Below, piece by piece: positions 42,843-51,609 of a DNA stretch of 64,000 bases; the stretch's first letter is position 1; the number at the start of each line of letters is the position of its first letter. The stretch is from Dyella_B sp036746095 (lineage in GTDB: Bacteria; Pseudomonadota; Gammaproteobacteria; Xanthomonadales; Rhodanobacteraceae): assembly GCF_036746095.1 (NCBI RefSeq), contig NZ_DAIOEU010000012.1, positions 25,982 to 89,981 of the forward strand, in the 5' to 3' direction. The translations under genes and the position numbers were made by a program. Below the pieces are notes generated by a model. That model saw only the letters and a list, made by a program, of their open reading frames with translations, was not told the DNA's origin and made no database searches.

Positions 42843-43679
42843 TCAAGGGCCGTTCGACAACAATTTTTCGTGCAGCGCTTCCGTCTCCTCATCCGAAGGA
42901 AACATCGACTCGATGCGGAGTTCCTGCGCGGCAATACTCTGCGGTGCGCCCACCGTGGTAATCAGGGAAAAGTAACGGAAAACCTTACCGTTCTTTTTGA
43001 ACCCCATGGGAATCATGGGCAGGTTGGGAGAGGGCCCGACCGATCCATGCAGCCGCCACGAGGCATCGACGCCTGGATAAGCGAATAATTCATCGAGCAG
43101 CGCCTGTGTCTGTTCGTCCAGGACACGCCCGATCGCCTCACGGTAAACACGCTGGACCAGGCTTCTTGCCACGGTTTCCCAATCCACCACGAAAGGCCGC
43201 ATGCCCGCGGGATCGAAGATCAGGTGCAGCATATTGCGCGGCCCTGTACGCGCTGGCATGTCGATGAACGACCCAAAAAAGCGCGGGGATGATTCGTTGG
43301 CGGCCAGCACGTTCCAATAGCGATCCATGACCATGGCAGGATAGGGATTGTGCTGGCGAAGCATGCGATCAAGCGCACGCGTAATGCCCCGCATTTCCGC
43401 AGCATTCCAAGGCGCTTCCGAATAGACCGGTGCATAGCCGGCCGCGAGAAAGACGGCGTTTCGCTCACGCAGGGGAACCTCCAGTGACTGGACGATGCTG
43501 GCCAGCGCCTGGCGGCTCGGCACGCTACGGCCGCTCTCAATAAAACTCAGGTGCCGTTGCGACATGCCGGCTTCCAGCGCCAATCCCAATTGGCTCGCGC
43601 CACGTATCTCCCTCCAGTGGCGGAGGATGGCTCCCAGATCGTGGGACGGGCGCGTCCGATCGGTACGGGTGGTCCCCAT
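42843..43679 (-). CDS. XRE-family regulator with MmyB-like ligand-binding domain
   Basis: 278 aa. Helix-turn-helix at about 15-75 (LGAILRHWREIRGASQLGLALEAGMSQRHLSFIESGRSVPSRQ). Residues about 100-270 are the MmyB-like PAS-type domain (NPYPAMVMDRYWNVLAAN). Such proteins often control neighbouring oxidoreductase or hydrolase genes. It is downstream of the AhpD-like gene on the same strand (119-bp gap). A 17-bp inverted repeat at 44432 near the divergent hydrolase promoter is a candidate site. Confidence 0.9.
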   Translation of the reverse strand: MGTTRTDRTRPSHDLGAILRHWREIRGASQLGLALEAGMSQRHLSFIESGRSVPSRQALASIVQSLEVPLRERNAVFLAAGYAPVYSEAPWNAAEMRGITRALDRMLRQHNPYPAMVMDRYWNVLAANESSPRFFGSFIDMPARTGPRNMLHLIFDPAGMRPFVVDWETVARSLVQRVYREAIGRVLDEQTQALLDELFAYPGVDASWRLHGSVGPSPNLPMIPMGFKKNGKVFRYFSLITTVGAPQSIAAQELRIESMFPSDEETEALHEKLLSNGP

Positions 43680-43798
43680 GTGGTTCTCTCGCGTGCACGT
43701 TTGCCAAGGATATTACCGATAGTGGCGTATTCGGCCGTGACATGTGGCTCACCCTCATGGCGTTCGCTGTCATCAGCGTCACTGGACCAACCGATCGA

Positions 43799-44356
43799 TC
43801 AGGCATCCAAGGCCTGCCAACGATAAGGTTGGAAATCCTGCTCCAGCTTCGGCTTGGTCACATTGCCGGTGTAATTGGTCATAGTGGATGCCGCGACAAT
43901 GGCAATCACTTCCAGCAGATGATCCTTGCCGAATCCGGCTTCCAGAAATGCCGACACATCGCCGTCATCGAGATACCCCCGCTTTTCGATGAGCGTACGC
44001 GCCAATCCAGCGAGCGCTGCGTATTTTGGATCCTTGGGACTGCGGCGTTCACGAATAGCTTCAACGTCCGACCTATCGACGCCTTCTTTAACGGCCAGCA
44101 GGGAATGAAACGCCACCGCCCACGTACACGCATTGGTGACGGCATTGGTGAGCAACACGACTTGAATCTGCTTTTCGGAGAAACTTCCGCCGTGAACGTG
44201 GCCGAACAAGCCGACCAGGCTACCAATCAGGACGGGCGACGTCGCCATGGCACCCGCAATATTGGGGATCACGCCAAAGGCGCTTTGCAGCGACGCCAGC
44301 GATAGCTTGGATGACTCTGGCGCAGATTCGATGGTATGGATGGGGAACGCTGACAT
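43799..44356 (-). CDS. Carboxymuconolactone-decarboxylase/AhpD-like protein lacking the second Cys
   Basis: 185 aa. AhpD-fold motif region TNACTWAVAFHSLLAVKEGV: C77 and H84 are in place, but the residue three after C77, normally the second cysteine of CxxC, is A80. Disulfide-based peroxidase activity as in AhpD is therefore doubtful; the protein may act by another route or be a binding protein. It is divergent from the serine hydrolase gene, 113 bp apart, and upstream of the XRE regulator. Confidence 0.88.
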   Translation of the reverse strand: MSAFPIHTIESAPESSKLSLASLQSAFGVIPNIAGAMATSPVLIGSLVGLFGHVHGGSFSEKQIQVVLLTNAVTNACTWAVAFHSLLAVKEGVDRSDVEAIRERRSPKDPKYAALAGLARTLIEKRGYLDDGDVSAFLEAGFGKDHLLEVIAIVAASTMTNYTGNVTKPKLEQDFQPYRWQALDA

Positions 44357-44431
44357 GGGTTGTCCTCTTTGCAGGCCGCGCCGGAACCGACGACGATAGA
44401 AGCACTTTATTTACGTATGGTCAGCAAGCCA

Positions 44432-44448
44432 ATTACCTGAAAGGTAAT
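44432..44448. promoter_or_regulatory. 17-bp inverted repeat ATTACCT-GAA-AGGTAAT
   Basis: Perfect 7-bp arms with a 3-nt spacer, 22 nt upstream of the serine hydrolase ATG, in the divergent promoter region shared with the AhpD-like gene. The layout suits a dimeric repressor; the nearby XRE/MmyB regulator is the obvious candidate (inference). Confidence 0.5.
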
Positions 44449-44469
44449 CAACAACAAAGGTGGGTCGCG

Positions 44470-45453
44470 ATGAAGATGTTGCATCCATTGATCGGCGCCG
44501 CTTCCCTCATGCTGCTGTGCGCACCCTGCTTTGGACAAGCTGACGACCCACACATCGCAGCCATCGCGGCAAACCTCTCGCCGAACATGGTGAAAGAAGG
44601 CGAGCCGGTGCACGGAAAATCCCTGGCCGAAGCGATGGCCGAATATCACGTGCCGGGCGTCAGCATCGCCTATATCAGCCACGGAAAAATCGCGTGGGTT
44701 CGCAGCTTCGGCGTGCTTGGCATTGGCGGCGCGCCGGTTACGCCCGATACGCTCTTCCAGGCGGGCTCCATCAGCAAACCCACGACAGCGACCGCGGCCC
44801 TCCATCTTGTGCAACAGGGCAAGCTCTCGCTGGATGCGGACGTGAATACATCACTCGTTCGCTGGAAACTTCCCACATCGGAGAAGGCAGAAGGCAAGCC
44901 CGTTACCCTGCGGGAGCTGCTCAGCCATACCGCAGGTACCAACGTACACGGGTTTCCAGGCTACGCCGCAGGCACGCCCGTGCCGACCACCTTGCAGATC
45001 CTGGATGGAGCGCCGCCCGCCACGAATCCCCCGATACGCGTGGAGAACACTCCGGGAAAACAATGGAATTACTCCGGTGGCGGATACGTGATTATCCAGC
45101 AGATGATTACCGATACAGCCCAAAAACCTTTTGCTGAACTACTTGGCGAAGTGGTGCTGAAGCCTTACGGCCCACGCATCGTGCACACAGTTCCCGTCGA
45201 CTCCGCCATTCTGAAGCACTATGTCGGCACCTATAAGATGAACCCTTGGTTCTCGTTTGCAGTGACGTTGCGGAACGGCAAGTTGCTTATCCAGGGAACC
45301 CATCAGCCCAATCTTGAGTTTTGGCCGGAATCGAATACGCGATTTACGTTTGTCGTGGATGTGGACGTCGAGTTCGTGCGCGACACAAACGGGGACGTTA
45401 CCGGCATGAATGTGCTGCAAGATGGGAAGATGATATTTGCAAGAAAGCAATAA
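44470..45453 (+). CDS. Serine hydrolase (beta-lactamase/AmpC-like), internally shortened
   Basis: 327 aa from ATG 44470; the frame is open from 44311. Signal peptide to CFGQA. Penicillin-binding fold: SxxK as S100-I-S-K103, and Tyr in WNYSGGG (Y201), where the usual YxN is YSG. After LGEVVLKP the sequence jumps to YGPRIVHTVPVDSAILKHYVGTY, which normally opens the C-terminal extension of these enzymes. About 140 residues of the hydrolase domain seem to be missing without loss of frame. It is probably inactive or altered. Confidence 0.8.
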   Translation: MKMLHPLIGAASLMLLCAPCFGQADDPHIAAIAANLSPNMVKEGEPVHGKSLAEAMAEYHVPGVSIAYISHGKIAWVRSFGVLGIGGAPVTPDTLFQAGSISKPTTATAALHLVQQGKLSLDADVNTSLVRWKLPTSEKAEGKPVTLRELLSHTAGTNVHGFPGYAAGTPVPTTLQILDGAPPATNPPIRVENTPGKQWNYSGGGYVIIQQMITDTAQKPFAELLGEVVLKPYGPRIVHTVPVDSAILKHYVGTYKMNPWFSFAVTLRNGKLLIQGTHQPNLEFWPESNTRFTFVVDVDVEFVRDTNGDVTGMNVLQDGKMIFARKQ

Positions 45454-45485
45454 AACCTCGCCTCTATCCTTGAGGCGAGGTTTTA
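45452..45485. terminator. Bidirectional terminator
   Basis: AAAACCTCGCCTC and its complement GAGGCGAGGTTTT form a 13-bp stem with a 7-nt loop. It sits between the convergent serine hydrolase gene and the small His/Ser-rich gene and works for both strands. Confidence 0.9.
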
Positions 45486-45495
45486 GAACTACGCG

Positions 45496-45684
45496 TCAAC
45501 GGTCGTTCTTGTGACTTTGCTGACCGGCCTTTACGTGTTGCTCGTGCGAACCGCCCCGTGACGATTCGGATGAGGCACTTTTTGAATGCGAAGAAGAGCC
45601 TTCATTCTTGTGGCTTTGCTGGCCGGCTTTTACATGTTGTTCGTGGCTGGCGTGGTCGCCACCGCGGCTGGATTGTTTAGTCAT
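45496..45684 (-). CDS. Small hydrophilic stress-type protein with two QHVKAGQQSHKN repeats
   Basis: 62 aa from ATG 45684 (MTKQSSRGGDHASH); the frame extends to 45807, but that part looks non-coding. It consists of two copies of HEQHVKAGQQSHKN separated by a Ser/Lys linker, with no hydrophobic core, so it is probably disordered. The same SRGG..EQH..AG.QSHKN ending is found in the divergent KGG protein 344 nt away. It is likely a general stress protein. Confidence 0.7.
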   Translation of the reverse strand: MTKQSSRGGDHASHEQHVKAGQQSHKNEGSSSHSKSASSESSRGGSHEQHVKAGQQSHKNDR

Positions 45685-45980
45685 GGCGTTTACTACCTTG
45701 ATGAGGGATGAGGTCGCATGGCATGCGTTTCCCATGTCATGCATCTTCAAAACTGCCACGCGCTCCATGGGGAAGGGGTGAAAGCAAGGCCACAAGATGA
45801 TCAACAATCCTGTTTGATTCCCCAGGGCTACTCAACCGCCTCGCATGTTTCCTTTCGTTTTTTATCGCCGCGGTCGATCAAGCAAGGCGCGACAGCCTAG
45901 CAGGCGGCTCGCTGGCGCTTGAACTTTCCTTCACCGCGAAGTGACTCGCGCTCCAACTATGGACAGCCAATATCCATGGA

Positions 45981-46002
45981 CGCGACATACGTCTGTGTCG
46001 CG
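45981..46002. promoter_or_regulatory. Inverted repeat CGCGACA-N8-TGTCGCG upstream of the KGG gene
   Basis: Perfect 7-bp arms, 26 nt before the KGG-protein start. It may be an operator or a leader hairpin. Confidence 0.4.
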
Positions 46003-46028
46003 GTTCATTCCTATTCTGGAGAAAAATC

Positions 46029-46403
46029 ATGGCAAACACTGGTAATCAACACGGCCAAGGCGGCGGACGCGGCTTTGCAGGCATGGATGAATCCAAGCAG
46101 CGCGAGATCGCCAGCGAAGGCGGCCGCGCCGCACACGAAAGCGGCCATGCTCACGAATTCACCTCACAGGAAGCTCGCGAAGCCGGACGCAAAGGCGGCG
46201 AATCCGTGAGCCAGGATCGTGAGCATATGTCGGAGATAGGGCAGAAAGGCGGTGAATCGGTCAGCGAGGATCGCGGCCACATGGCGGACATCGGCAAAAA
46301 GGGCGGTGAAAGCAGCCACGGCGGCGGATCGCACGCAAGCTCGCGCGGCGGATCTTCCGAACAACATGCCGAAGCCGGTCGCCAAAGTCATAAAAACACT
46401 TAG
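46029..46403 (+). CDS. KGG-repeat stress-induced protein (GsiB/YciG-like)
   Basis: 124 aa, RBS CTGGAGAA. Contains about four acidophilic-repeat units of the KGG family: EIASEGGRAAHE, EAGRKGGESVSQD, EIGQKGGESVSED and DIGKKGGESSHG. The tail SSRGGSSEQHAEAGRQSHKNT is shared with the divergent small protein. Such proteins are hydrophilic, hydrophilin-like and induced by starvation, desiccation or general stress in other bacteria. Cytosolic. Confidence 0.9.
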   Translation: MANTGNQHGQGGGRGFAGMDESKQREIASEGGRAAHESGHAHEFTSQEAREAGRKGGESVSQDREHMSEIGQKGGESVSEDRGHMADIGKKGGESSHGGGSHASSRGGSSEQHAEAGRQSHKNT

Positions 46404-46590
46404 CCGAGATACGCGCCATCGCTCTTTTGGGAAGGCTCGATAAGGGGTGCACGTAGTTATGGAGGGTGCCTATAAAAAAGGCACTCTCCCGTTGCGAAGA
46501 TCGCGGCACACCAAACTCGCCGAGGCGTATCTCATGTGGGGCGGCAATGGAGCGCAAATCACAGCCTTCATGAATGTCCGCAAGGGATCA

Positions 46591-47122
46591 GTTGTGCCCT
46601 ATGTGTGGGCTGTCGCAGAAATTGCCTATCGCTGCCGCATGCGTGGTGTCGAGGTGCGCAACCTGATGCAATGGATGACGGCGTGCGAGTGAATCGCGTC
46701 AAGGGAAGTCGCGACAACCTAAGCAAGTGGTGCCCTGAACTGGGCAAGGCATGGAGCTGGCTTCTTGTTCGCCGTACGCAAAGATGGCTCAAGAAACCCG
46801 CGCTAAGTGTGCGCGTGCGACGCGTCCGCTAGTGATGTGAAGATGGTGCGGTACCGAGCAAGTCAGCCCGAACAGCGCATGGCGGCGCACGATGGGCGTC
46901 GCAATTGATGCGGCGTGATCGACAGCGAGGAACGTTTCGGACTGCATGGCTTGAAGCATCGCGGCATGACTGACACATCTGGAAGCTGGGCAGACAAAAA
47001 AGGAAGCGAGCGGTCACGTAGAGGATTCGATGGTCCATCTGTACGACCATGACGTGTCGGTCGTTCCAGCAGCCGGAAAGCCCGCTGATTTACGCAGCGA
47101 TTTACGCAGCGACAAAAAATAA
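46591..47122 (+). pseudogene. Frameshifted phage-type tyrosine integrase remnant
   Basis: C-terminal integrase pieces lie in successive frames: VPYVWAVAEIAYRCRMRGVEVRNL (46594 on), DDGVRVNRVKGSRDNLSKW (46680 on), GVAIDA then EERFGLHGLKHRGMTDT (46885-46980), and MVHLYDHDVSVVPAAGKPAD (47029 on) ending at TAA 47120. The His-x-x-Arg-like LKHRG and the terminal Tyr in LYDHD are visible. At least three frameshifts make it non-functional. It points at tRNA-Asn, 34 nt away, the usual layout for an island integrase. A 12-bp tandem duplication (GATTTACGCAGC) is at its 3' end. The 81-residue frame at 46447-46692 is part of this wreck. Confidence 0.8.
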
Positions 47123-47148
47123 GGGCCTGCGGAGTTCGCAAGCCCTTG
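47111..47148 (-). terminator. Terminator of tRNA-Asn
   Basis: On the minus strand, AAGGGCTTGCG-AACT-CCGCAGGCCCTT is followed by ATTTTTTG. It starts about 10 nt past the tRNA 3' end and overlaps the integrase stop codon. Confidence 0.75.
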
Positions 47149-47155
47149 ATATATC

Positions 47156-47232
47156 TGGCGCCCGAAGTTGGACTCGAACCAACGACCCCCTGATTAACAG
47201 TCAAGTGCTCTAACCGGCTGAGCTATTCGGGC
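47156..47232 (-). tRNA. tRNA-Asn (anticodon GTT)
   Basis: 77 nt including an encoded CCA. Acceptor stem GCCCGAA/TTCGGGC, D-arm AGCTCAGCCGGTTAGAGC, anticodon loop CTGTTAA with GTT, variable loop, and T-arm GGTTCGAGTCC. The adjacent integrase remnant marks it as a former attachment site. Confidence 0.97.
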
Positions 47233-47300
47233 GGGGAGCTGCGTAGTTTGGGGAAGTGGCTTTCGGCTGTCAAGCCGCCAGGGCACATTCCTCAACGTAT

Positions 47301-48701
47301 TCAGCTGGTAAGCACGCGATAGCAAGGCACGTAGGCGCTGCCGCCGGGGAGTTTCATGCGGTGCTGCTGGACGAAGGCCCGCAGCAGGCGATCCAGGGCG
47401 CGCATGATTTCCGGCTCGCCGTCGATCTCGAACGGGCCGTGCTGTTCGATGGCGCGGACGCCTTCGTCCTTCACGTTGCCGGCGACGATGCCGGAGAAGG
47501 CGCGGCGCAGGTCGGCGGCGAGTTCATGGCGGGGGCGGTTGCGGTGGATGGCAAGCGCGCGCATGGCTGTGTGCGTGGGAACGAAGGGTTGTTGGAACGC
47601 CACCGGAATGCTGAGGGACCAGTTGAAGAAGAACGCGTCCTTGTTGTCCAGGCGATGGTTGCGCACTTTGTCGACGCCGCGCACGACGGCATGCGAGACA
47701 GCGATCGGGTCGTCGACGATGATCTTGTAGTGCTGCGCCACCTCGTCACCCAGCGCCAGGCGCAGGAAGGTGTCGATCTGTTCGAAGTAGGCGGCCGATT
47801 GCTTGGGGCCGGTGAAGATCAGCGGGAACGGAATGCCGGCGTTGTCCGGATGCAGCAGGATACCGAGCAGGTAGAGGATTTCTTCCGCAGTGCCGACGCC
47901 GCCGGGAAACACGATGATGGCATGGCCCATGCGCACGAAGGCTTCCAGGCGCTTTTCGATATCCGGCATGATCACCAGCTGGTTCACGATCGGATTGGGT
48001 GATTCGGCCGCGATGATGCCGGGCTCGGTCACGCCGATGTAGCGGTTCTTGCGGCGGCGCTGTTTGGCGTGTGCGATGGTGGCGCCTTTCATCGGGCCCT
48101 TCATGGCGCCCGGCCCGCAACCGGTGCAGATGTCCATGCCGCGCAGGCCGAGCTGATAGCCGACGGACTTGGTGTATTCGTATTCGTCGCGCGAGATGGA
48201 ATGCCCGCCCCAGCACACGGCAAGGTTGGGATCGATCTGCGGCTTCAAGATGCGTGCGTTGCGCAGGATCTCGAACACGGCGTGGGTGATGCCGACGGTG
48301 TCGTCGAGATCGAAGGTGCCCTGCTCCAATTGCGTGGATACGTAGACGATGTCGCGCACCACCGCTACCAGCAGTTCGTTGATACCGCGAATGATGTGGC
48401 CATCGACGAACGCCTTGGCCGGCGCGTGGGAGAGTTCGATCTTGATACCGCGATCCTGCTGCAGCACCTGGATGTCGAAGTTCGGATATTGCTCGAACAT
48501 GCCGCGCGGATCGTCGCCGACTTCACCGGAGGTGAGCACCGCGAGCGCGCAGCGGCGCAGCAGGCCGTGGAGGCCGGAACCACTGGCATCGCGCAGGCGG
48601 ATCACTTCGTTGCGGGAAAGGATATCCAGGCCACCGGCCGGTGATATGCGCGCGCTTACGGTGGCAGGCATGCCGGTCTTGTCGAGCTGGGTGTCGTTCA
48701 T
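47301..48701 (-). CDS. ppnN: Pyrimidine/purine nucleotide 5'-monophosphate nucleosidase (PpnN, LOG family)
   Basis: 466 aa, matching the long PpnN/YgdH type with an N-terminal extension (about 1-140), a LOG Rossmann core and a C-terminal regulatory part. The phosphoribohydrolase motif PGGVGTAEEILYLLGI is present, as is TGCGPGAMKGPMKGA. E. coli PpnN splits nucleoside monophosphates to base and ribose-5-phosphate and is activated by (p)ppGpp. Cytosolic; single-gene unit. Confidence 0.95.
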   Translation of the reverse strand: MNDTQLDKTGMPATVSARISPAGGLDILSRNEVIRLRDASGSGLHGLLRRCALAVLTSGEVGDDPRGMFEQYPNFDIQVLQQDRGIKIELSHAPAKAFVDGHIIRGINELLVAVVRDIVYVSTQLEQGTFDLDDTVGITHAVFEILRNARILKPQIDPNLAVCWGGHSISRDEYEYTKSVGYQLGLRGMDICTGCGPGAMKGPMKGATIAHAKQRRRKNRYIGVTEPGIIAAESPNPIVNQLVIMPDIEKRLEAFVRMGHAIIVFPGGVGTAEEILYLLGILLHPDNAGIPFPLIFTGPKQSAAYFEQIDTFLRLALGDEVAQHYKIIVDDPIAVSHAVVRGVDKVRNHRLDNKDAFFFNWSLSIPVAFQQPFVPTHTAMRALAIHRNRPRHELAADLRRAFSGIVAGNVKDEGVRAIEQHGPFEIDGEPEIMRALDRLLRAFVQQHRMKLPGGSAYVPCYRVLTS

Positions 48702-48814
48702 GGGTCGATCGTCTCCTGGAGTTGCTTTCCGCCACGCATGGTTATGAGTCGCGCGGGCGGCCGCCTAGCATCCCGCTTAGGGTGCGGTGCGGTCAACGTC
48801 GCGGGTTTCCCATG

Positions 48815-48843
48815 AAAAACGCCCTGCAGGTGGCAGGGCGTTT
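48815..48843 (-). terminator. Terminator of the third TonB receptor gene
   Basis: On the minus strand, ACGCCCTGC-CACCT-GCAGGGCGT is followed by TTTTC, about 90 nt beyond the receptor stop. A second weak repeat CCCTCTCC lies between. Confidence 0.8.
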
Positions 48844-48933
48844 GATGGTTGGGGATGAAGGTTCGACGCGAGGTGACCCCTTTTCCCCAACTCCCTCTCC
48901 AAAAAGGAGAAGGAGCCGTCGCTGGCGCACTTC

Positions 48934-51360
48934 TTAGAAGAACGAAGCACCCACCGTGACCATGTACGTACGCGGCTGCTGCAGACCATACGTCGGGCTG
49001 CTGCTGTACAAGCTGCCCAGCTTGGCGGCCAGGAACTGCGCCGAACCCACATACGAGAAGGCATGCTTGTCGGTGATGTTGGTCACGTTCAACTTGATGT
49101 ACGGCTTCTTCAACCAATCGAAGTCGACGAAACGATAGCCGGCGCTGAAGTCGAAGGTAGTGAAACCGCCAACGTGTTCGGTGTTCATGTAGTCGCCATA
49201 CAGCGAGCTGGCGACGTGGCCATCGAGTTCCGCCCACAGGTGGGTGTCGTCGTAGTTGAGGACGACGTTGCCGATGTGCTTGGCCGTGTCCGGCATCATC
49301 TTGCCATCGGTCGGATAGATGCCGTCGCCGCCGCCGTCGATGCTGCCCACGATCTCCGCCTTGGTGTAGGTGTAGGAGGTGTACACCGTCCAGTCCGGCG
49401 CGAACTTGTAGCTCACTTCGCCGTTGAAACCACGCATGTGCATGCGATGGATGGCGGTGTAGTAGGTTTGGCCGGTGGCGTTGTCGTACGCGCTTTCCTG
49501 CTTGTTGTTGTAGTTGCTGCTGTAGATGTCGGCATTGGCGGAGATCGCATCGCCGTAATAGCGCCAGCCCAGGTCCGTGTTCCATGAGGTTTCCGGCTTC
49601 TGCAGATCGTTGCCGGCAAACGCGTTGAGCAGCACCACCGTGTTGGTCGGCACGCGGAAGGTCTTGCCACTGCCCAGGTAAAACTGGTTCTTGTCGTCGA
49701 GCTGGAACTTGATGCCGGCGGTCGGCAACAGCTTGTTCCAGGTCGTATCGATCGAGGTGTAGGTCTGCTGCTTGCTCGGCGAACCGGAGGTCGAACCCGG
49801 ATAGTCGTAGCCCCAGCCGCTGCGATTGGCGCGCAGGAAAGCCGCACCGGCGGTGAAGGTCCACTGGTCGGTCGGCGTCCAGTTGTCGGTGACGAAACCC
49901 TTCTCGATTTCGGTGTTGGTGTACTCGTGGTAGTAGGTCATCGGCGCGCCGCTGGGGTACACGATGTAATTGCTGTTGCCCCACACGTTTACCGGCTCGC
50001 CCACGGCATTGACCTGGAAGTAGCTGTCGTCCTGCGTCTTGCGCGAATCTTCGTACCAGAAACCGTATTCAAGGCTGTTGTCCAGGCCGAAGTCCTGGTT
50101 GAACTTCACCAGCACGCCAGGGCGATAGGTGAGTGCGGCGGAGTACGAATACACCACGCCCTGCGAGTTATTGACCACGCTGCCACTGTTGTTGACATCC
50201 ATATCGGCGTAGCCGAAACGATTGGCGGCCGAAGTGCTTTCGGTCACCGTGGCGGCCGCGCCACCGCCGCCGTTGCCGTACCAGAAGTACGGGATCACCG
50301 ACAGGTGCAGGCTGTCGGCCAGCTTGAACTCGCCGTCCATGCTGAACAGGTAGCTGCGGAACGGATTGGTCCGCAGGCCGTAGTAGTTCGTGTCGTTGCT
50401 GATCGCGTTCTTCAGCGCGGCACTGCCGGGTGCCAGACCTGCTGTGGGAATCCAGGTGGTGTTGTAGTCGGTGAAGTAGCCGTGCTGCGCCACCTGCTGC
50501 TTGGAGACGTATTCGTAGTTGATGTTGTTTTCGCGGTTGTACTGCAGCGAGGCGCTGATCGAGTTGTTGTCGTCGATCGTCCACACCGACTTGCCGTCGA
50601 CCTTGGTCACGTCCAGCTTGCCCTGCCCGCGCCACTTGTCGGCGGTGTTGTCGGAGTACGACAGCCAGGAACGCACCGGACCGAGGTCGCCGGTGTTCAG
50701 GCGGAAGAAGCTGCGGCGGTAATCGTTGCCGCCGATCGTCTGGGTGAAGTCAAAGCCGCCCTGGTGCGGCGGATCGATGGTGGCCCAGCCGATGTGGCCG
50801 CCGCTGGCGCCGGAGTCGGGCATGTCGACATCGGGAATGCCTTGCAACACGGTGATGTCGCCCATGTTTTCCGAATCGCCGTACTCGGTGGCGTACACCG
50901 AGTAGCTGCCGGTATCGGTGATCGGCGCGCCGTTGACGGTCATGCCGATGTCGGAAGAGTCGTAGCCACGCAGGCTGTAGTGGCCGTTGGCCAGGCCGGT
51001 CACGTCGTCAGTGGCCGCATTGACACCCGGAATGGTGCGGATCATCTGCGTGAAGTTGCTACCGGGGCTGGCCTTTTCGATGGCGTCGCGCGTAATCGTC
51101 GACACGGCCTTCGGGGCGATCTGCACCGACATGAGGCCACCGCCGAGTGACAGCGACTGGCCTTGCACCGTTACCTGGTTCAGCTGTTTCACATCACGCG
51201 CGGTGGCGTTGGACGTGGTGGTGTTGGAGGTGCTGGATGCGTTGACGCGCTGCTGGGTCGACTGGCTGGCCTGGTCGTTGCTGGCTGTCTGCGCCGCTGC
51301 AACACCTGCGGAGAGGTAGAAAGCCATCGCAATCGCTGCAGAAAGATGCGTACGTTTCAT
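48934..51360 (-). CDS. TonB-dependent receptor (siderophore-receptor-like)
   Basis: 808 aa from ATG 51360 (MKRTHLSAAIAMAF); the frame is open to 51489. Signal peptide to GVAAAQ, a Ser/Thr/Asn-rich linker, then LNQVTVQGQ and a plug domain (APKAVSTITRDAIEKASPGSNFTQMIRTIPGVNA..YSLRGYDSSDIGMTVNGAPI). The barrel ends in YMVTVGASFF. No enzyme or regulator is adjacent to suggest a ligand. Flanked by a terminator downstream and a 12-bp inverted repeat 250 nt upstream. Confidence 0.94.
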   Translation of the reverse strand: MKRTHLSAAIAMAFYLSAGVAAAQTASNDQASQSTQQRVNASSTSNTTTSNATARDVKQLNQVTVQGQSLSLGGGLMSVQIAPKAVSTITRDAIEKASPGSNFTQMIRTIPGVNAATDDVTGLANGHYSLRGYDSSDIGMTVNGAPITDTGSYSVYATEYGDSENMGDITVLQGIPDVDMPDSGASGGHIGWATIDPPHQGGFDFTQTIGGNDYRRSFFRLNTGDLGPVRSWLSYSDNTADKWRGQGKLDVTKVDGKSVWTIDDNNSISASLQYNRENNINYEYVSKQQVAQHGYFTDYNTTWIPTAGLAPGSAALKNAISNDTNYYGLRTNPFRSYLFSMDGEFKLADSLHLSVIPYFWYGNGGGGAAATVTESTSAANRFGYADMDVNNSGSVVNNSQGVVYSYSAALTYRPGVLVKFNQDFGLDNSLEYGFWYEDSRKTQDDSYFQVNAVGEPVNVWGNSNYIVYPSGAPMTYYHEYTNTEIEKGFVTDNWTPTDQWTFTAGAAFLRANRSGWGYDYPGSTSGSPSKQQTYTSIDTTWNKLLPTAGIKFQLDDKNQFYLGSGKTFRVPTNTVVLLNAFAGNDLQKPETSWNTDLGWRYYGDAISANADIYSSNYNNKQESAYDNATGQTYYTAIHRMHMRGFNGEVSYKFAPDWTVYTSYTYTKAEIVGSIDGGGDGIYPTDGKMMPDTAKHIGNVVLNYDDTHLWAELDGHVASSLYGDYMNTEHVGGFTTFDFSAGYRFVDFDWLKKPYIKLNVTNITDKHAFSYVGSAQFLAAKLGSLYSSSPTYGLQQPRTYMVTVGASFF

Positions 51361-51609
51361 GTAGAGCCCCGTAGTCCGGTTATTGATTTGATATGTCTGG
51401 CACCGCTTGATGACCGCTCGAACATCTGTTGCCACCACGTTCAACCCGCCCAGCGGGTCTTTGCCGCACACAAAAAGGCTCGGGCTCATTCGATATGAGC
51501 CGGGTGGCCTCTTTGGGAACCGTAGATTTTTTTGGTTTTCAGCAGACGAAGCGAAGATCTTCGGCCCTGTGACTAAACCCTTGGCGACACACGTGTAAGC
51601 TAATTCGTA

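Noticed and set aside
46447..46692. Independent 81-residue hypothetical protein
   Set aside because: Its C-terminal part is integrase sequence that continues in another frame, so it belongs to the pseudogene.
46863..47204. Minus-strand 113-residue frame crossing tRNA-Asn
   Set aside because: It overlaps the tRNA gene and is antisense to the integrase remnant.
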